64,000 nucleotides of DNA from Gemella sp. zg-570 (GTDB taxonomy: Bacteria; Bacillota; Bacilli; Staphylococcales; Gemellaceae). The translations under genes and the position numbers were made by a program. This document shows positions 50,518 to 58,838 of the stretch, in pieces. Under the pieces are notes generated by a model. The model was not told the DNA's origin and did not search any database. It was given only the letters and a program-made list of their open reading frames with translations. How positions within the stretch are numbered: the first letter of the stretch is position 1; each line of letters starts with the position of its first letter. The DNA lies in assembly GCF_018866345.1 (NCBI RefSeq), contig NZ_CP076443.1, positions 209,501-273,500 on the forward strand, written 5' to 3'.

Positions 50518-50631
50518 ATGAAAGTAAGACCATCAGTTAAAAAAATCTGTGACAAATGCAAAGTAATTCGTCGTGGTGGTAAAGTATTAGTGATTTGCGA
50601 AAATGCAAAACATAAACAAAAACAAGGATAA
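50518..50631 (+). CDS. rpmJ: 50S ribosomal protein L36
   Basis: A 37-residue zinc-ribbon protein. It begins [20 protein letters not shown] and ends AKHKQKQG; Cys11, Cys14 and Cys27 with His32 form the zinc site, so this is the zinc-binding type. AAGGAGGAAATATAAGG precedes the ATG. Confidence 0.95.
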   Translation: MKVRPSVKKICDKCKVIRRGGKVLVICENAKHKQKQG

Positions 50632-50648
50632 TAGGAGGTGCAAAATTA

Positions 50649-51014
50649 ATGGCACGTATTGCAGGTGTTGATATACCTCGTGAAAAACGAGTAGTAATAT
50701 CATTAACATATGTATATGGTATAGGTTTGAAAACTTCTCAAAAAATCTTAAAAGAAGCAGGAGTTTCTGAAGATGCAAGAGTAAAAGATTTAACAGGTGA
50801 AGAACTTGATAAAATTCGTGAAATAGTAGATAACTACAAAACAGAAGGTGATTTACGCCGTGAAGTTTCATTAAATATTAAACGTTTAATGGAAATTGGA
50901 TGCTTCAGAGGAATTCGTCATCGTCGTGGGCTTCCTGTACGTGGACAAAATACTAAAAATAATGCTCGTACAAGAAAAGGTCCTAAGAAAACAGTAGCGA
51001 ACAAGAAAAAATAA
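50649..51014 (+). CDS. rpsM: 30S ribosomal protein S13
   Basis: A 121-residue head protein forming bridges to the large subunit. Starts [20 protein letters not shown]; helix-two-turn-helix segment and the C-terminal [36 protein letters not shown] precedes the ATG. Confidence 0.97.
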   Translation: MARIAGVDIPREKRVVISLTYVYGIGLKTSQKILKEAGVSEDARVKDLTGEELDKIREIVDNYKTEGDLRREVSLNIKRLMEIGCFRGIRHRRGLPVRGQNTKNNARTRKGPKKTVANKKK

Positions 51015-51039
51015 TTAGAATAGGAGGAGAATAAACACT

Positions 51040-51429
51040 ATGGCTCGTAAACAACAATCACGTAAACGTCGTGTGAAAAAAAATATACAAAACGGTGTAG
51101 CACACATTCGTTCAACATTTAATAACTCAATAGTAACAATCACTGATGAGCATGGTAATGCAGTAGCATGGTCAAGTGCAGGAGCATTAGGATTTAAAGG
51201 TTCTAGAAAATCAACTCCATTCGCGGCACAAATGGCAAGTGAAGCAGCAGCTAAAACAGCTATGGAGCATGGTATGAAATATGTAGATGTAACTGTAAAA
51301 GGTCCAGGAGCTGGACGTGAAGCAGCTATTAGAGCATTACAATCTGCAGGTTTGGAAGTAACATCAATAAAAGATGTAACACCAGTTCCCCACAACGGTT
51401 GCCGTCCACCTAAACGTCGTCGTGTATAA
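51040..51429 (+). CDS. rpsK: 30S ribosomal protein S11
   Basis: A 129-residue platform protein. Signature [20 protein letters not shown] near residue 23 and the end [33 protein letters not shown] precedes ATG 51040. No rpsD lies between it and rpoA, as is usual in Firmicutes. Confidence 0.97.
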   Translation: MARKQQSRKRRVKKNIQNGVAHIRSTFNNSIVTITDEHGNAVAWSSAGALGFKGSRKSTPFAAQMASEAAAKTAMEHGMKYVDVTVKGPGAGREAAIRALQSAGLEVTSIKDVTPVPHNGCRPPKRRRV

Positions 51430-51469
51430 TAGTATTGACATTGACAAAATTTAGAGGAGGTTTAACATA

Positions 51470-52411
51470 ATGTTAGCAATAGAAAAACCAAAAATACAAA
51501 TCGTTGAATTATCAAATGATGAAAAATTCGGTCGCTTTGTAGTAGAACCATTAGAGCGTGGATACGGAACTACATTGGGTAATTCATTGAGAAGAATGTT
51601 AATCTCATCATTACCAGGTGCAGCTGCAAGGTGTATAGATATTACAGGAGTTCAACATGAATTTTCTGCAATAAGAGGAGTAGTAGAAGACGTTACAGAA
51701 ATAATTATGAACGTTAAAAATATTGCCTTCCAATTACATTCTGAAGAAGAAAAAGTTGTATCAATTAACGTTAAGGGTCCAAAAGTAGTAAGAGCTGAAG
51801 ATATTATGGCTGATTCTGATGTTGAAATTTTTAATAAAGACCAACATATAGCAACAGTAGCTGAAGATGGACAACTTGAAATGTTAATCTATGTAGGTAA
51901 AGGACGTGGTTTTGTTCCAGCAGATGGCAACAAACGTCGTGATTTACCAATAGGAGTAATAGCTATTGATTCAATTTATACACCAGTAGAAAAAGTAAAC
52001 TATACAGTTGAAAAAACTAGAGTAGGTCAAAGTACAGACTTTGATAAACTTACAATAGAAGTAAGCACAAATGGAACTATAAAGGCCCAAGATGCTTTAG
52101 GTCTAGCATCAAAAATCCTAATATCTCACTTAGAGTTATTTATGGAAATGTCTGAAGAAGCGGCTAATACAAGTGTATTAATTGCTAAAGAAGAAGATGC
52201 TTCTGGACAAATGTTAGATATGACAATAGAAGAATTAGATTTATCAGTTCGTAGTTACAACTGCTTGAAACGTGCAGGAATAAATACAGTACAAGAACTT
52301 GCAAATAAATCTGAGCAAGAAATGATAAAAGTACGTAACTTAGGAAGAAAATCACTTGACGAAGTGCGTGTTAAATTAGAAGATTTAAACTTAGGTTTTA
52401 GAGAAGAATAA
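51470..52411 (+). CDS. rpoA: DNA-directed RNA polymerase subunit alpha
   Basis: A 313-residue assembly platform of RNA polymerase. N-terminal domain signature [20 protein letters not shown] (about residues 30-49); C-terminal domain [20 protein letters not shown] binds UP elements and activators. GAGGAGGTTTAACATA precedes the ATG. Confidence 0.98.
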   Translation: MLAIEKPKIQIVELSNDEKFGRFVVEPLERGYGTTLGNSLRRMLISSLPGAAARCIDITGVQHEFSAIRGVVEDVTEIIMNVKNIAFQLHSEEEKVVSINVKGPKVVRAEDIMADSDVEIFNKDQHIATVAEDGQLEMLIYVGKGRGFVPADGNKRRDLPIGVIAIDSIYTPVEKVNYTVEKTRVGQSTDFDKLTIEVSTNGTIKAQDALGLASKILISHLELFMEMSEEAANTSVLIAKEEDASGQMLDMTIEELDLSVRSYNCLKRAGINTVQELANKSEQEMIKVRNLGRKSLDEVRVKLEDLNLGFREE

Positions 52412-52425
52412 TAAGGAGGAATACT

Positions 52426-52794
52426 ATGGGTTACAGAAAATTAGGACGTACATCTGCACACCGTAAGGCAATGTTAAGAAATTTAGTAACTGCTCTAATA
52501 GTTCACGGAAGAATTGAAACAACAGTTACAAGAGCTAAAGAAGTTCGTTCTTTAACAGAAAAAATGATTACTTTTGGTAAAAAAGGTGACTTAGCAGCAA
52601 GACGTAACGCAGCTAAATTCATGCAACCAGTAGCTGTTGCAACAGCAGAAGGTAAAAGCCAATTAGCACTTAAAAAATTATTTGAAGAAGTTGCACCAAA
52701 ATATGCAGACCGTAATGGTGGCTACACTCGTATTCTACGTGTAGGACCTAGACGTGGAGACGGAGCAGAAACTGCAATTATCGAATTAGTTTAA
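52426..52794 (+). CDS. rplQ: 50S ribosomal protein L17
   Basis: A 122-residue protein near the tunnel exit. Starts [33 protein letters not shown] precedes the ATG, 14 nt after rpoA. It is the last gene of the superoperon. The ecfA/cbiO and truA genes that follow rplQ in many relatives are missing; a long gene-free region comes instead. Confidence 0.97.
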   Translation: MGYRKLGRTSAHRKAMLRNLVTALIVHGRIETTVTRAKEVRSLTEKMITFGKKGDLAARRNAAKFMQPVAVATAEGKSQLALKKLFEEVAPKYADRNGGYTRILRVGPRRGDGAETAIIELV

Positions 52795-52879
52795 TATAAA
52801 ATTTTTCATACAACAAATAACATACTACATACACAATACAACACAACAACATACAACAATAAATTATTAAACTAACTTT

Positions 52880-52983
52880 GTTGGTCAAAAGAGTGCTTGA
52901 AATGCGTAAATATTATTTGCGTCGTCTAGCTCTAGCCAGTATCCTGGTTATATGATTTAACTAGGATACGCTTTTGTCCCAAC
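52880..52983 (+). ncRNA. candidate structured RNA downstream of rplQ
   Basis: An outer stem joins GTTGG-T-CAAAAG (52880-52891) to CTTTTG-TC-CCAAC (52971-52983). Inside are two hairpins: CGTAAAT/ATTTGCG (52905-52921) and the 11-bp GTATCCTGGTT/AACTAGGATAC (52939-52969, one wobble). The segment is richer in G and C than its surroundings. It has the look of a riboswitch-like or other multi-branch RNA, but I could not match it to a class I know. No gene follows. Confidence 0.55.
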
Positions 52984-53008
52984 TATTTACAAATTCTAAT
53001 TATACTTT

Positions 53009-53042
53009 AAAAGATTACTTATAGGCGGTAGTCTTTTTTTTA
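53009..53042 (+). terminator. terminator after the structured RNA
   Basis: AAAAGATTAC pairs with GTAGTCTTTT (one wobble) over a 9-nt loop, followed by a run of eight or more T. It probably ends the rpsJ-rplQ transcript. Confidence 0.8.
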
Positions 53043-53692
53043 TTTTTATAAAATTTAGGTCAGTAAAAAATAGTTAGCCTCTTAATTTTAAAAATTTTAG
53101 CTAGAGAAAAATTTTTTATAATAAGTATAAAATAAATTTATTTTAAAATTTGGTTCTATAATAATTAGTAATAATGATAAAAATCAAAAAATAAAACAAT
53201 TAGGCTTATTTAAGTATGTAAAAAATACACAATTAAAAATAAACATAAAAAATATAAAGAAAAATAAGAATAATTTATAGTGAAATTTCTATATTTTTGA
53301 ATTTTTGTAAGATAAATATTTTTTATAATTACTTGTTGACAAATAGCCAATATTTTTATTTTAATAACTTAATAATACTTGCAAGATTAAATTATTTTGA
53401 TTATAAAATTAAAATAACAAAAATCAAGATACAAAATTAAAAGTAGTGTAAAGAAGTTAAAGTATAAAATTTTTATTCTATAAAATAATTAGTAATAAGA
53501 AAAAATATTACTAGTTATTTTTTTATAAATTAAAAAATTTAGTAAGGAGTAAATAAAAAATTTGTAGCTTTAGTGTAATTGTTAAGTAAATTATTTTAGC
53601 AATTTAATATTTTTTAAATTAAAATTTTATCAAGAAATTTCGTTTTTTAATTTTAAAATTTTAAGTGTTCTATAAAAAGATATTTTATTAAT
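53043..53692 (+). other. gene-free AT-rich stretch before cysS
   Basis: No convincing reading frame on either strand. It holds a promoter-like TTGACA-18 nt-TTTAAT (53336-53365) and an orphan terminator at 53484-53524. Confidence 0.6.
53484..53524 (+). terminator. orphan terminator
   Basis: AATAATTAGTAATA and TATTACTAGTTATT pair over 14 bp (one wobble) with an A-rich loop and are followed by seven T. No gene precedes it within 450 nt. Confidence 0.65.
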
Positions 53693-53693
53693 A

Positions 53694-53702
53694 TGGTAAA
53701 AT
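53694..53702 (+). promoter_or_regulatory. possible extended -10 of cysS
   Basis: TGGTAAAAT, 68 nt before the TTG start of cysS. It overlaps the upstream end of the open frame, arguing against a start at 53693. Confidence 0.35.
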
Positions 53703-53770
53703 ACTATTGTTTATCCTTATATTGTGTTAAAATAAGTTGTGAAAAGTTTTGTAAAATAAGGAGAAGAGTT

Positions 53771-55171
53771 TTGATAAAAATTTATAATACTCTAACGCAA
53801 AAAAAAGAGATTTTTAAACCCATAGAAGATAATAAGGTGAAAATGTATGTTTGTGGACCGACTGTTTATAATTATATTCATATAGGTAATGCCCGTCCCA
53901 TAATCTCTTTTGATGTTGTTAGAAGATACTTTGAATATGCAGGCTATGATATAAAATATGTGTCGAATTTTACTGATGTAGATGACAAGATTATTAAGGC
54001 TAGCCAGGAGGAAAAAATACCGACAAAAGATTTGACGGATAAGTACATACAAGCATTTTATGAAGATTATGACGCCTTGGGTTGCAAGCGTGCTGATAGT
54101 AATCCGCGTGTTAGCGACTATATACCAGAAATAATTGAATTTATAAAAAAACTTGTAGATGAAGATTTTGCCTATGAAGTAAATGGTGATGTTTATTTTA
54201 GAACTCGTAGAAAAAAAGATTATGGTAAGTTGAGTAAGCAATCAATAGAGGACTTAATAAGTGGGGCAAGGGTAGAAGCCAACGACCAAAAAGAAGACCC
54301 ACTAGATTTTGCCCTGTGGAAAGCGGCAAAGGCTGGTGAAGTTTTTTGGGCTAGTCCTTTTGGCAATGGGCGACCTGGTTGGCATATAGAATGTTCTGTT
54401 ATGGCAAAAGAAACTTTGGGGACAACCATAGATATTCATGCTGGGGGACAGGATTTGACTTTTCCTCACCACGAAAATGAAATAGCCCAGTCTGAATGCC
54501 ATAATCACGCCCAGTTTAGTAATTATTGGATGCACAATGGTTTTATAAATATTGACGGAACAAAAATGAGTAAGTCGCTGGGTAATTTTACCCTATTAAA
54601 AGATATTAGAAAAAGTGTTGAACCTATGGTAATTAGGCTATTTATGCTAAGTGTTCACTACCGAACACCAATAAATTATTCCTTAGAAACTATTGAACTA
54701 GCAAAAACTAATTATAATAAAATCAAAACTTCATATCAAAATTTATTATTTAGGCTTGCTAATTCTATGACACAGCAAAGGTTAGATGATGATGTTGTCA
54801 ATGAAGCCTCGGATAATATTAGCTACTTGGAAGAACAGATGAATGATGATTTTAATACTGCTAATGCCCTGTCTTCTTGGTATGATTTAGTAAGAATTAC
54901 TAACGTTTATACTGAACGTGATGAAGTTAATAAGGAAACTTTGGAAGTCTTAAAGGCAACTTTTGAAACTTATGTAGAAATATTAGGAATTAGCCTAGTA
55001 GATGATAAGGCAAATATGGAAGATGAAAAAATAGACAATTTGATAAATAAGCGAGAAGAAGCAAGAAAAAATCGTGATTTTGCCTTGGCTGATAAGATAA
55101 GAGATGATTTAAAGGAACAAGGAATTATTTTAGAAGATACCAAACAAGGAGTTAGATGGAAGAGAATATAA
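53771..55171 (+). CDS. cysS: cysteine-tRNA ligase
   Basis: A 466-residue class I synthetase. First zinc Cys in [18 protein letters not shown], which also holds the HIGH motif; further zinc ligands in [11 protein letters not shown] and [13 protein letters not shown] at [10 protein letters not shown]. The C-terminal DALR domain follows. The frame is open from 53693, but AAGGAGAAGAG eight nt before TTG 53771 sets the start ([11 protein letters not shown]). Its end overlaps mrnC by 16 nt. cysS-mrnC-rlmB is the Bacillus order. Confidence 0.95.
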   Translation: MIKIYNTLTQKKEIFKPIEDNKVKMYVCGPTVYNYIHIGNARPIISFDVVRRYFEYAGYDIKYVSNFTDVDDKIIKASQEEKIPTKDLTDKYIQAFYEDYDALGCKRADSNPRVSDYIPEIIEFIKKLVDEDFAYEVNGDVYFRTRRKKDYGKLSKQSIEDLISGARVEANDQKEDPLDFALWKAAKAGEVFWASPFGNGRPGWHIECSVMAKETLGTTIDIHAGGQDLTFPHHENEIAQSECHNHAQFSNYWMHNGFINIDGTKMSKSLGNFTLLKDIRKSVEPMVIRLFMLSVHYRTPINYSLETIELAKTNYNKIKTSYQNLLFRLANSMTQQRLDDDVVNEASDNISYLEEQMNDDFNTANALSSWYDLVRITNVYTERDEVNKETLEVLKATFETYVEILGISLVDDKANMEDEKIDNLINKREEARKNRDFALADKIRDDLKEQGIILEDTKQGVRWKRI

Positions 55172-55596
55172 AATTTAGTTTTCAAAAGGTAAATATAAAA
55201 AATTCTGCTAATATCCAAGCCTTGTCCCTAGCCTACATAGGAGATAGTATCTATGATATTATGAGCCGTGAATATATGATGACCTACCACATAGGAAAAA
55301 TAAATGATTTGCATAAATTGGTTTCGGGCATGGTGTCTGCCAAGGCGCAGGCTAAATTTATGCAATCTATTTTGGAAAATAATATTCTGACGGAAGAAGA
55401 AGTTGCCATTTATAAGAGGGCAAAAAATCAAAAAAATAACTCTAAGGCGAAGAATGCCAGTATTATGGAATATAAGTTGGCAACAGGTTTAGAAGCGGTT
55501 TTTGGTTATTGGTATTTAGAAAAAAATTTTTTGAGATTGGAGCAAGTATTTACTTACATTATAAATGAATATGAGAAATCAGGAGAAAAAATTTAA
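55156..55596 (+). CDS. mrnC: Mini-ribonuclease 3 (23S rRNA processing)
   Basis: A 146-residue RNase III-like catalytic domain without the dsRNA-binding domain. It matures the ends of 23S rRNA in Bacillus. Motif [19 protein letters not shown] holds the catalytic acidic residue; the end [19 protein letters not shown] provides the second site. It starts at ATG 55156 inside the last codons of cysS and overlaps rlmB by 32 nt, so the three are translated as a tight unit. Confidence 0.93.
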   Translation: MEENIKFSFQKVNIKNSANIQALSLAYIGDSIYDIMSREYMMTYHIGKINDLHKLVSGMVSAKAQAKFMQSILENNILTEEEVAIYKRAKNQKNNSKAKNASIMEYKLATGLEAVFGYWYLEKNFLRLEQVFTYIINEYEKSGEKI

Positions 55597-56398
55597 AAAT
55601 AATAAAGATTTCAATTTGAATAAATTTAAAAAACAGGAAAATTCATACAAAATTTCAGATGAAAGTAGCGAAAAAGAAATTATAGCTGGACGTAATAGCA
55701 TTTTGGAAGCCATAAATGCTGGACGAGAAATAAATAAAATTCTTTTTCAAGAGGGGATAGAAAAGGGGCGTTTAAAAAGTATTTTTGCCATAGCAAATGA
55801 AAAGAAAATTATTTGCCAAGAAGTCCCTAAAAGAAAGCTGGATAATTTAACTACTGAACGTCATCAGGGTCTTGTCGCTTTTGTCGCTCCCTATAACTAC
55901 TATGAATTAGATGAAATGCTAAATTCTTTGGGTACTATTGATAAGGATACTACCCTATTACTACTAGACCATATCGAAGATCCGCATAATCTGGGTGCTA
56001 TTATTAGGAGTGCAGAAGCGAGTGGAATAAAGGGTGTAATTATCCCAAAACGTAGGGCGGCAGTAGTAAGTCAAACCGTCGTTAAATCATCTGCCGGAGC
56101 AATAGAATATATGCCAGTTGCCAGGGTGGGTAATCTTTTGGACAGTATAAATAAGTTAAAGGAAAAAGGATTTTGGATTGCCGGCACAAGCCTAGGAAAA
56201 AATTCCGAAAATTATACAAAGATAGCAAGAGATGTTCCCCTAGTAATAGTCATTGGTAATGAGGGCTACGGAATTAGCAAGAGTGTAAGCGAGGCTTGTG
56301 ATTTTCTTTATCACCTGCCAATGCTGGGCAAAACACAAAGTCTTAATGCGTCAGTAGCAGCTGGAATTATAATGTATGAACGTATCAGAAAAGAATAA
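55565..56398 (+). CDS. rlmB: 23S rRNA (guanosine-2'-O-)-methyltransferase RlmB
   Basis: A 277-residue SpoU (TrmH) family methyltransferase. A basic N-terminal extension (about 35 residues) precedes the substrate-binding domain (IAGRNSILEAINAGREINKI) and the knotted SAM domain with motifs LLLLDHIEDPHNLGAIIRSA, VVIVIGNEGYGIS and PMLGKTQSLNASVAAGI. An ATG at 55571 is also possible; AATGAATATGAG gives no strong ribosome binding site, in line with coupled translation from mrnC. In Bacillus rae1 follows; here a terminator follows. Confidence 0.93.
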   Translation: MNMRNQEKKFKNNKDFNLNKFKKQENSYKISDESSEKEIIAGRNSILEAINAGREINKILFQEGIEKGRLKSIFAIANEKKIICQEVPKRKLDNLTTERHQGLVAFVAPYNYYELDEMLNSLGTIDKDTTLLLLDHIEDPHNLGAIIRSAEASGIKGVIIPKRRAAVVSQTVVKSSAGAIEYMPVARVGNLLDSINKLKEKGFWIAGTSLGKNSENYTKIARDVPLVIVIGNEGYGISKSVSEACDFLYHLPMLGKTQSLNASVAAGIIMYERIRKE

Positions 56399-56429
56399 AA
56401 TCTTGTAACTTTTGTTACAAGATTTTTTA
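56398..56429 (+). terminator. terminator after rlmB
   Basis: AAATCTTGTAAC and GTTACAAGATTT form a perfect stem over TTTT, followed by six T. Confidence 0.92.
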
Positions 56430-56795
56430 TTTTACCTAGTAAAATAAATTTATACAAAAAGAAAAAAACTATAAAACAAATTCAAATAAAAATAATTAGA
56501 AAAAAAATTATTAAATAATTTCAAATAAAATATAAAATCAAAAATCAAAATAATACAAGCTAAAAAAATTAAAACTAGAAGCCAAACAAAAACTATAAAA
56601 CAAGCTCAAAAAATTAAAATAAAATAAGTCAAGTTGTAAAAATCAAAACCAGCCCCACAAAAAACTATACCAAATAAAATATTTAAAAAAATAAAATTAA
56701 ACTCAAAACAATTATAAAAACAAGAAAAAATACATAGACCTAACAAATATAAATATAGTATAATAAAACTAAAAAAACACAAAAAGGAACCCAAG
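56430..56795 (+). other. gene-free, T-poor stretch before the restriction-modification gene
   Basis: A long A-rich segment with repeated ACTATAAAACAA-type strings (near 56469 and 56590) and almost no coding potential on the plus strand. TATAAT at 56759-56764 is a possible -10 for the next gene. Its base composition matches the restriction-modification gene and not rlmB, so the island boundary probably lies just after the rlmB terminator. Confidence 0.6.
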
Positions 56796-58838
56796 ATGGC
56801 AAAAATAAAATCAATAGAACCCAACATAGCAGACCTAGTAAACGGCTGGCTAAAAAACTACAAGCTAGACTACAAACTCGAACAAGAAAGCCTAAATGCA
56901 GAAATAGACAAGGCACTAGACGAATACAAATCAAAAAATGGAGGAAGTGGAGGCAACAGACCTGATGCCAAACTCCTACTACAAGACAAAAACCTAAACT
57001 ACTACCCCGTCCTAATAGAATACAAAGGCTACAAAGACAAACTCATAAAACTAGACGAAAACGGAAATGTAGACAACAGAAACAGCAAAAACTCCCCCAA
57101 CTACAAAAACATAAACGACTATGCAGTAAACGGAGCAGTCCACTACGCCAATGCAATCCTACACTACACAAGCTACACCCAAGTAATAGCTATAGGAGTA
57201 ACAGGCTATAAAAACGACAAAGAAGAAATCAAACACACAATAGGAGTCTACTACGTATCAAAAGAAAACTTTGGAATAGGTCAAGAAATCGGAAAATACA
57301 CAGACCTATCATTTTTAAGAAAAGAAAACTTTGACGACTTCATAAAAAAAATAAGTGAACTATCCCTAACAACAGAAGAACTAGAAGCCCTAAAAGACAA
57401 AAGAGAAAAAGAAATCAATGCCAGTCTAGTAAAACTAAACAACGACATATACGCAAGCGAAAAAGGACTTAGCGAAAACGACAGAGTATACCTAGTATCA
57501 GCGAGTATAATGGCAAACCTAGGAATACCTGGAGAAGTAAGCCCACTAGAAAAATCAGACCTAAAATCATCACAAGAAGAAGGCAACACAGACGGAGAAA
57601 TCATAATAAGAAAAATAAAATCCTTCCTAAAAAAGAAAAACCTACCCTATACAAAACAAAAATTAATAGTAAGAAGTTTAGAAAACACCCTACTTTCAGA
57701 CAACATAAACAAGGCAGTAAACGGAGAAAGCCAACTAAAAAGAATATTTGCAAAAATAATAGACGACTTAGGCATCTACTACAAAATAGGACTAACAACA
57801 GACTTCACAGGAAAACTATTTAATGAAATGTACTCTTGGTTAGGATTTACCCAAGACAAACTAAACGATGTAGTCCTAACACCCTCTTATGTAGCAAACC
57901 TACTCGTAAAACTAGCCAGAGTAGATAAAGACAGCTACGTTTGGGACTTTGCGACAGGTTCAGCCGGACTACTAGTAGCCGCAATGAACGAAATGATAAT
58001 AGACGCCAAAGAAAAAATAAAATCACCAGCCGAACTAGAACAAAAAATACTCCAAATAAAAGCCGAACAACTACTAGGACTAGAAGTCCTATCAAACATC
58101 TACATGCTAGCCATACTAAACATGATACTAATGGGAGATGGTAGCTCAAACATACTAAACAAAGACTCACTAACAGACTTTGACGGCAAATACGGCTTTG
58201 GCAAAACAGAAGAAACCTTCCCAGCCACAGCCTTTATCCTAAACCCACCCTACTCAGCCCAAGGCAACGGCATGGTCTTTGTAGAAAAAGCCTTGTCAAT
58301 GATGAACAAAGGCTATGCGGCAATCATCATACAAAACTCAGCAGGAAGTGGCAAGGCAAAAGAAATAAACCAAAAAATACTAGAAAAAAACACCCTACTA
58401 GCCAGCATAAAAATGCCAATAGACCTATTTGTCGGCAAATCAAGCGTCCAAACCAACATATACGTCTTTAGAGTAGGAGAAAGACACCAAAAAGATGAAA
58501 TAGTAAAATTCATAGACTTTTCAAATGACGGCTACACAAGAAGCAACAGAAAAAAAGCAAGCAACAACCTAAGAGATACCGACAGAGCAAAAGAAAGATA
58601 CGAAGAAATAACAAACCTAGTCCGCTTTGGCAAAAGCAAACTAAATATCTTTACAGAAAAAGAATACTATGAAGGACATATCGACCCAAACAATGGAGCA
58701 GACTGGAACCAGTCAGCCCCAATAGACACAAGACCAAAACTAGAAGACTTTAAAAAAACCGTGGCAGATTATTTGGCTTGGGAAGTAGCAAACCTTATAA
58801 AAAATACAGACCAGGAGGAAGCAAAATCAAAAAAATAA
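56796..58838 (+). CDS. restriction-modification protein (nuclease plus N6-adenine methyltransferase, BcgI-like type IIB/IIG)
   Basis: A 680-residue protein. The N-terminal part has a PD-(D/E)XK nuclease pattern: RPD57 then LIEYK with Glu75 and Lys77. A helical HsdM-like segment follows (LTPSYVANLLVKLA), then methyltransferase motif I WDFATGSAGLL (about 382-392) and motif IV NPPY (about 483-486), the adenine-N6 type. With a separate specificity gene after it, the layout matches BcgI-like systems, where one subunit cuts and methylates. Codon use is strikingly poor in T. AAAAAGGA precedes ATG 56796. Its last codons form a likely -1 frameshift site into the specificity gene. Confidence 0.85.
   Translation: MAKIKSIEPNIADLVNGWLKNYKLDYKLEQESLNAEIDKALDEYKSKNGGSGGNRPDAKLLLQDKNLNYYPVLIEYKGYKDKLIKLDENGNVDNRNSKNSPNYKNINDYAVNGAVHYANAILHYTSYTQVIAIGVTGYKNDKEEIKHTIGVYYVSKENFGIGQEIGKYTDLSFLRKENFDDFIKKISELSLTTEELEALKDKREKEINASLVKLNNDIYASEKGLSENDRVYLVSASIMANLGIPGEVSPLEKSDLKSSQEEGNTDGEIIIRKIKSFLKKKNLPYTKQKLIVRSLENTLLSDNINKAVNGESQLKRIFAKIIDDLGIYYKIGLTTDFTGKLFNEMYSWLGFTQDKLNDVVLTPSYVANLLVKLARVDKDSYVWDFATGSAGLLVAAMNEMIIDAKEKIKSPAELEQKILQIKAEQLLGLEVLSNIYMLAILNMILMGDGSSNILNKDSLTDFDGKYGFGKTEETFPATAFILNPPYSAQGNGMVFVEKALSMMNKGYAAIIIQNSAGSGKAKEINQKILEKNTLLASIKMPIDLFVGKSSVQTNIYVFRVGERHQKDEIVKFIDFSNDGYTRSNRKKASNNLRDTDRAKERYEEITNLVRFGKSKLNIFTEKEYYEGHIDPNNGADWNQSAPIDTRPKLEDFKKTVADYLAWEVANLIKNTDQEEAKSKK

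Noticed and set aside
53171-53281. Lys- and Asn-rich short frame in the gap before cysS
   Set aside because: No usable start codon or ribosome binding site, and the composition is what random AT-rich DNA gives.
56606-56934. Minus-strand open frames with hydrophobic translation in the T-poor region
   Set aside because: Same cause: A-rich and C-rich plus strand gives Phe- and Leu-rich antisense translations. They overlap each other and lack start signals.
57847-58170. Long minus-strand open frame inside the restriction-modification gene
   Set aside because: It is an artefact of the T-poor plus strand, which leaves few stop codons in the antisense; composition is Leu/Val-rich nonsense and no ribosome binding site is seen.
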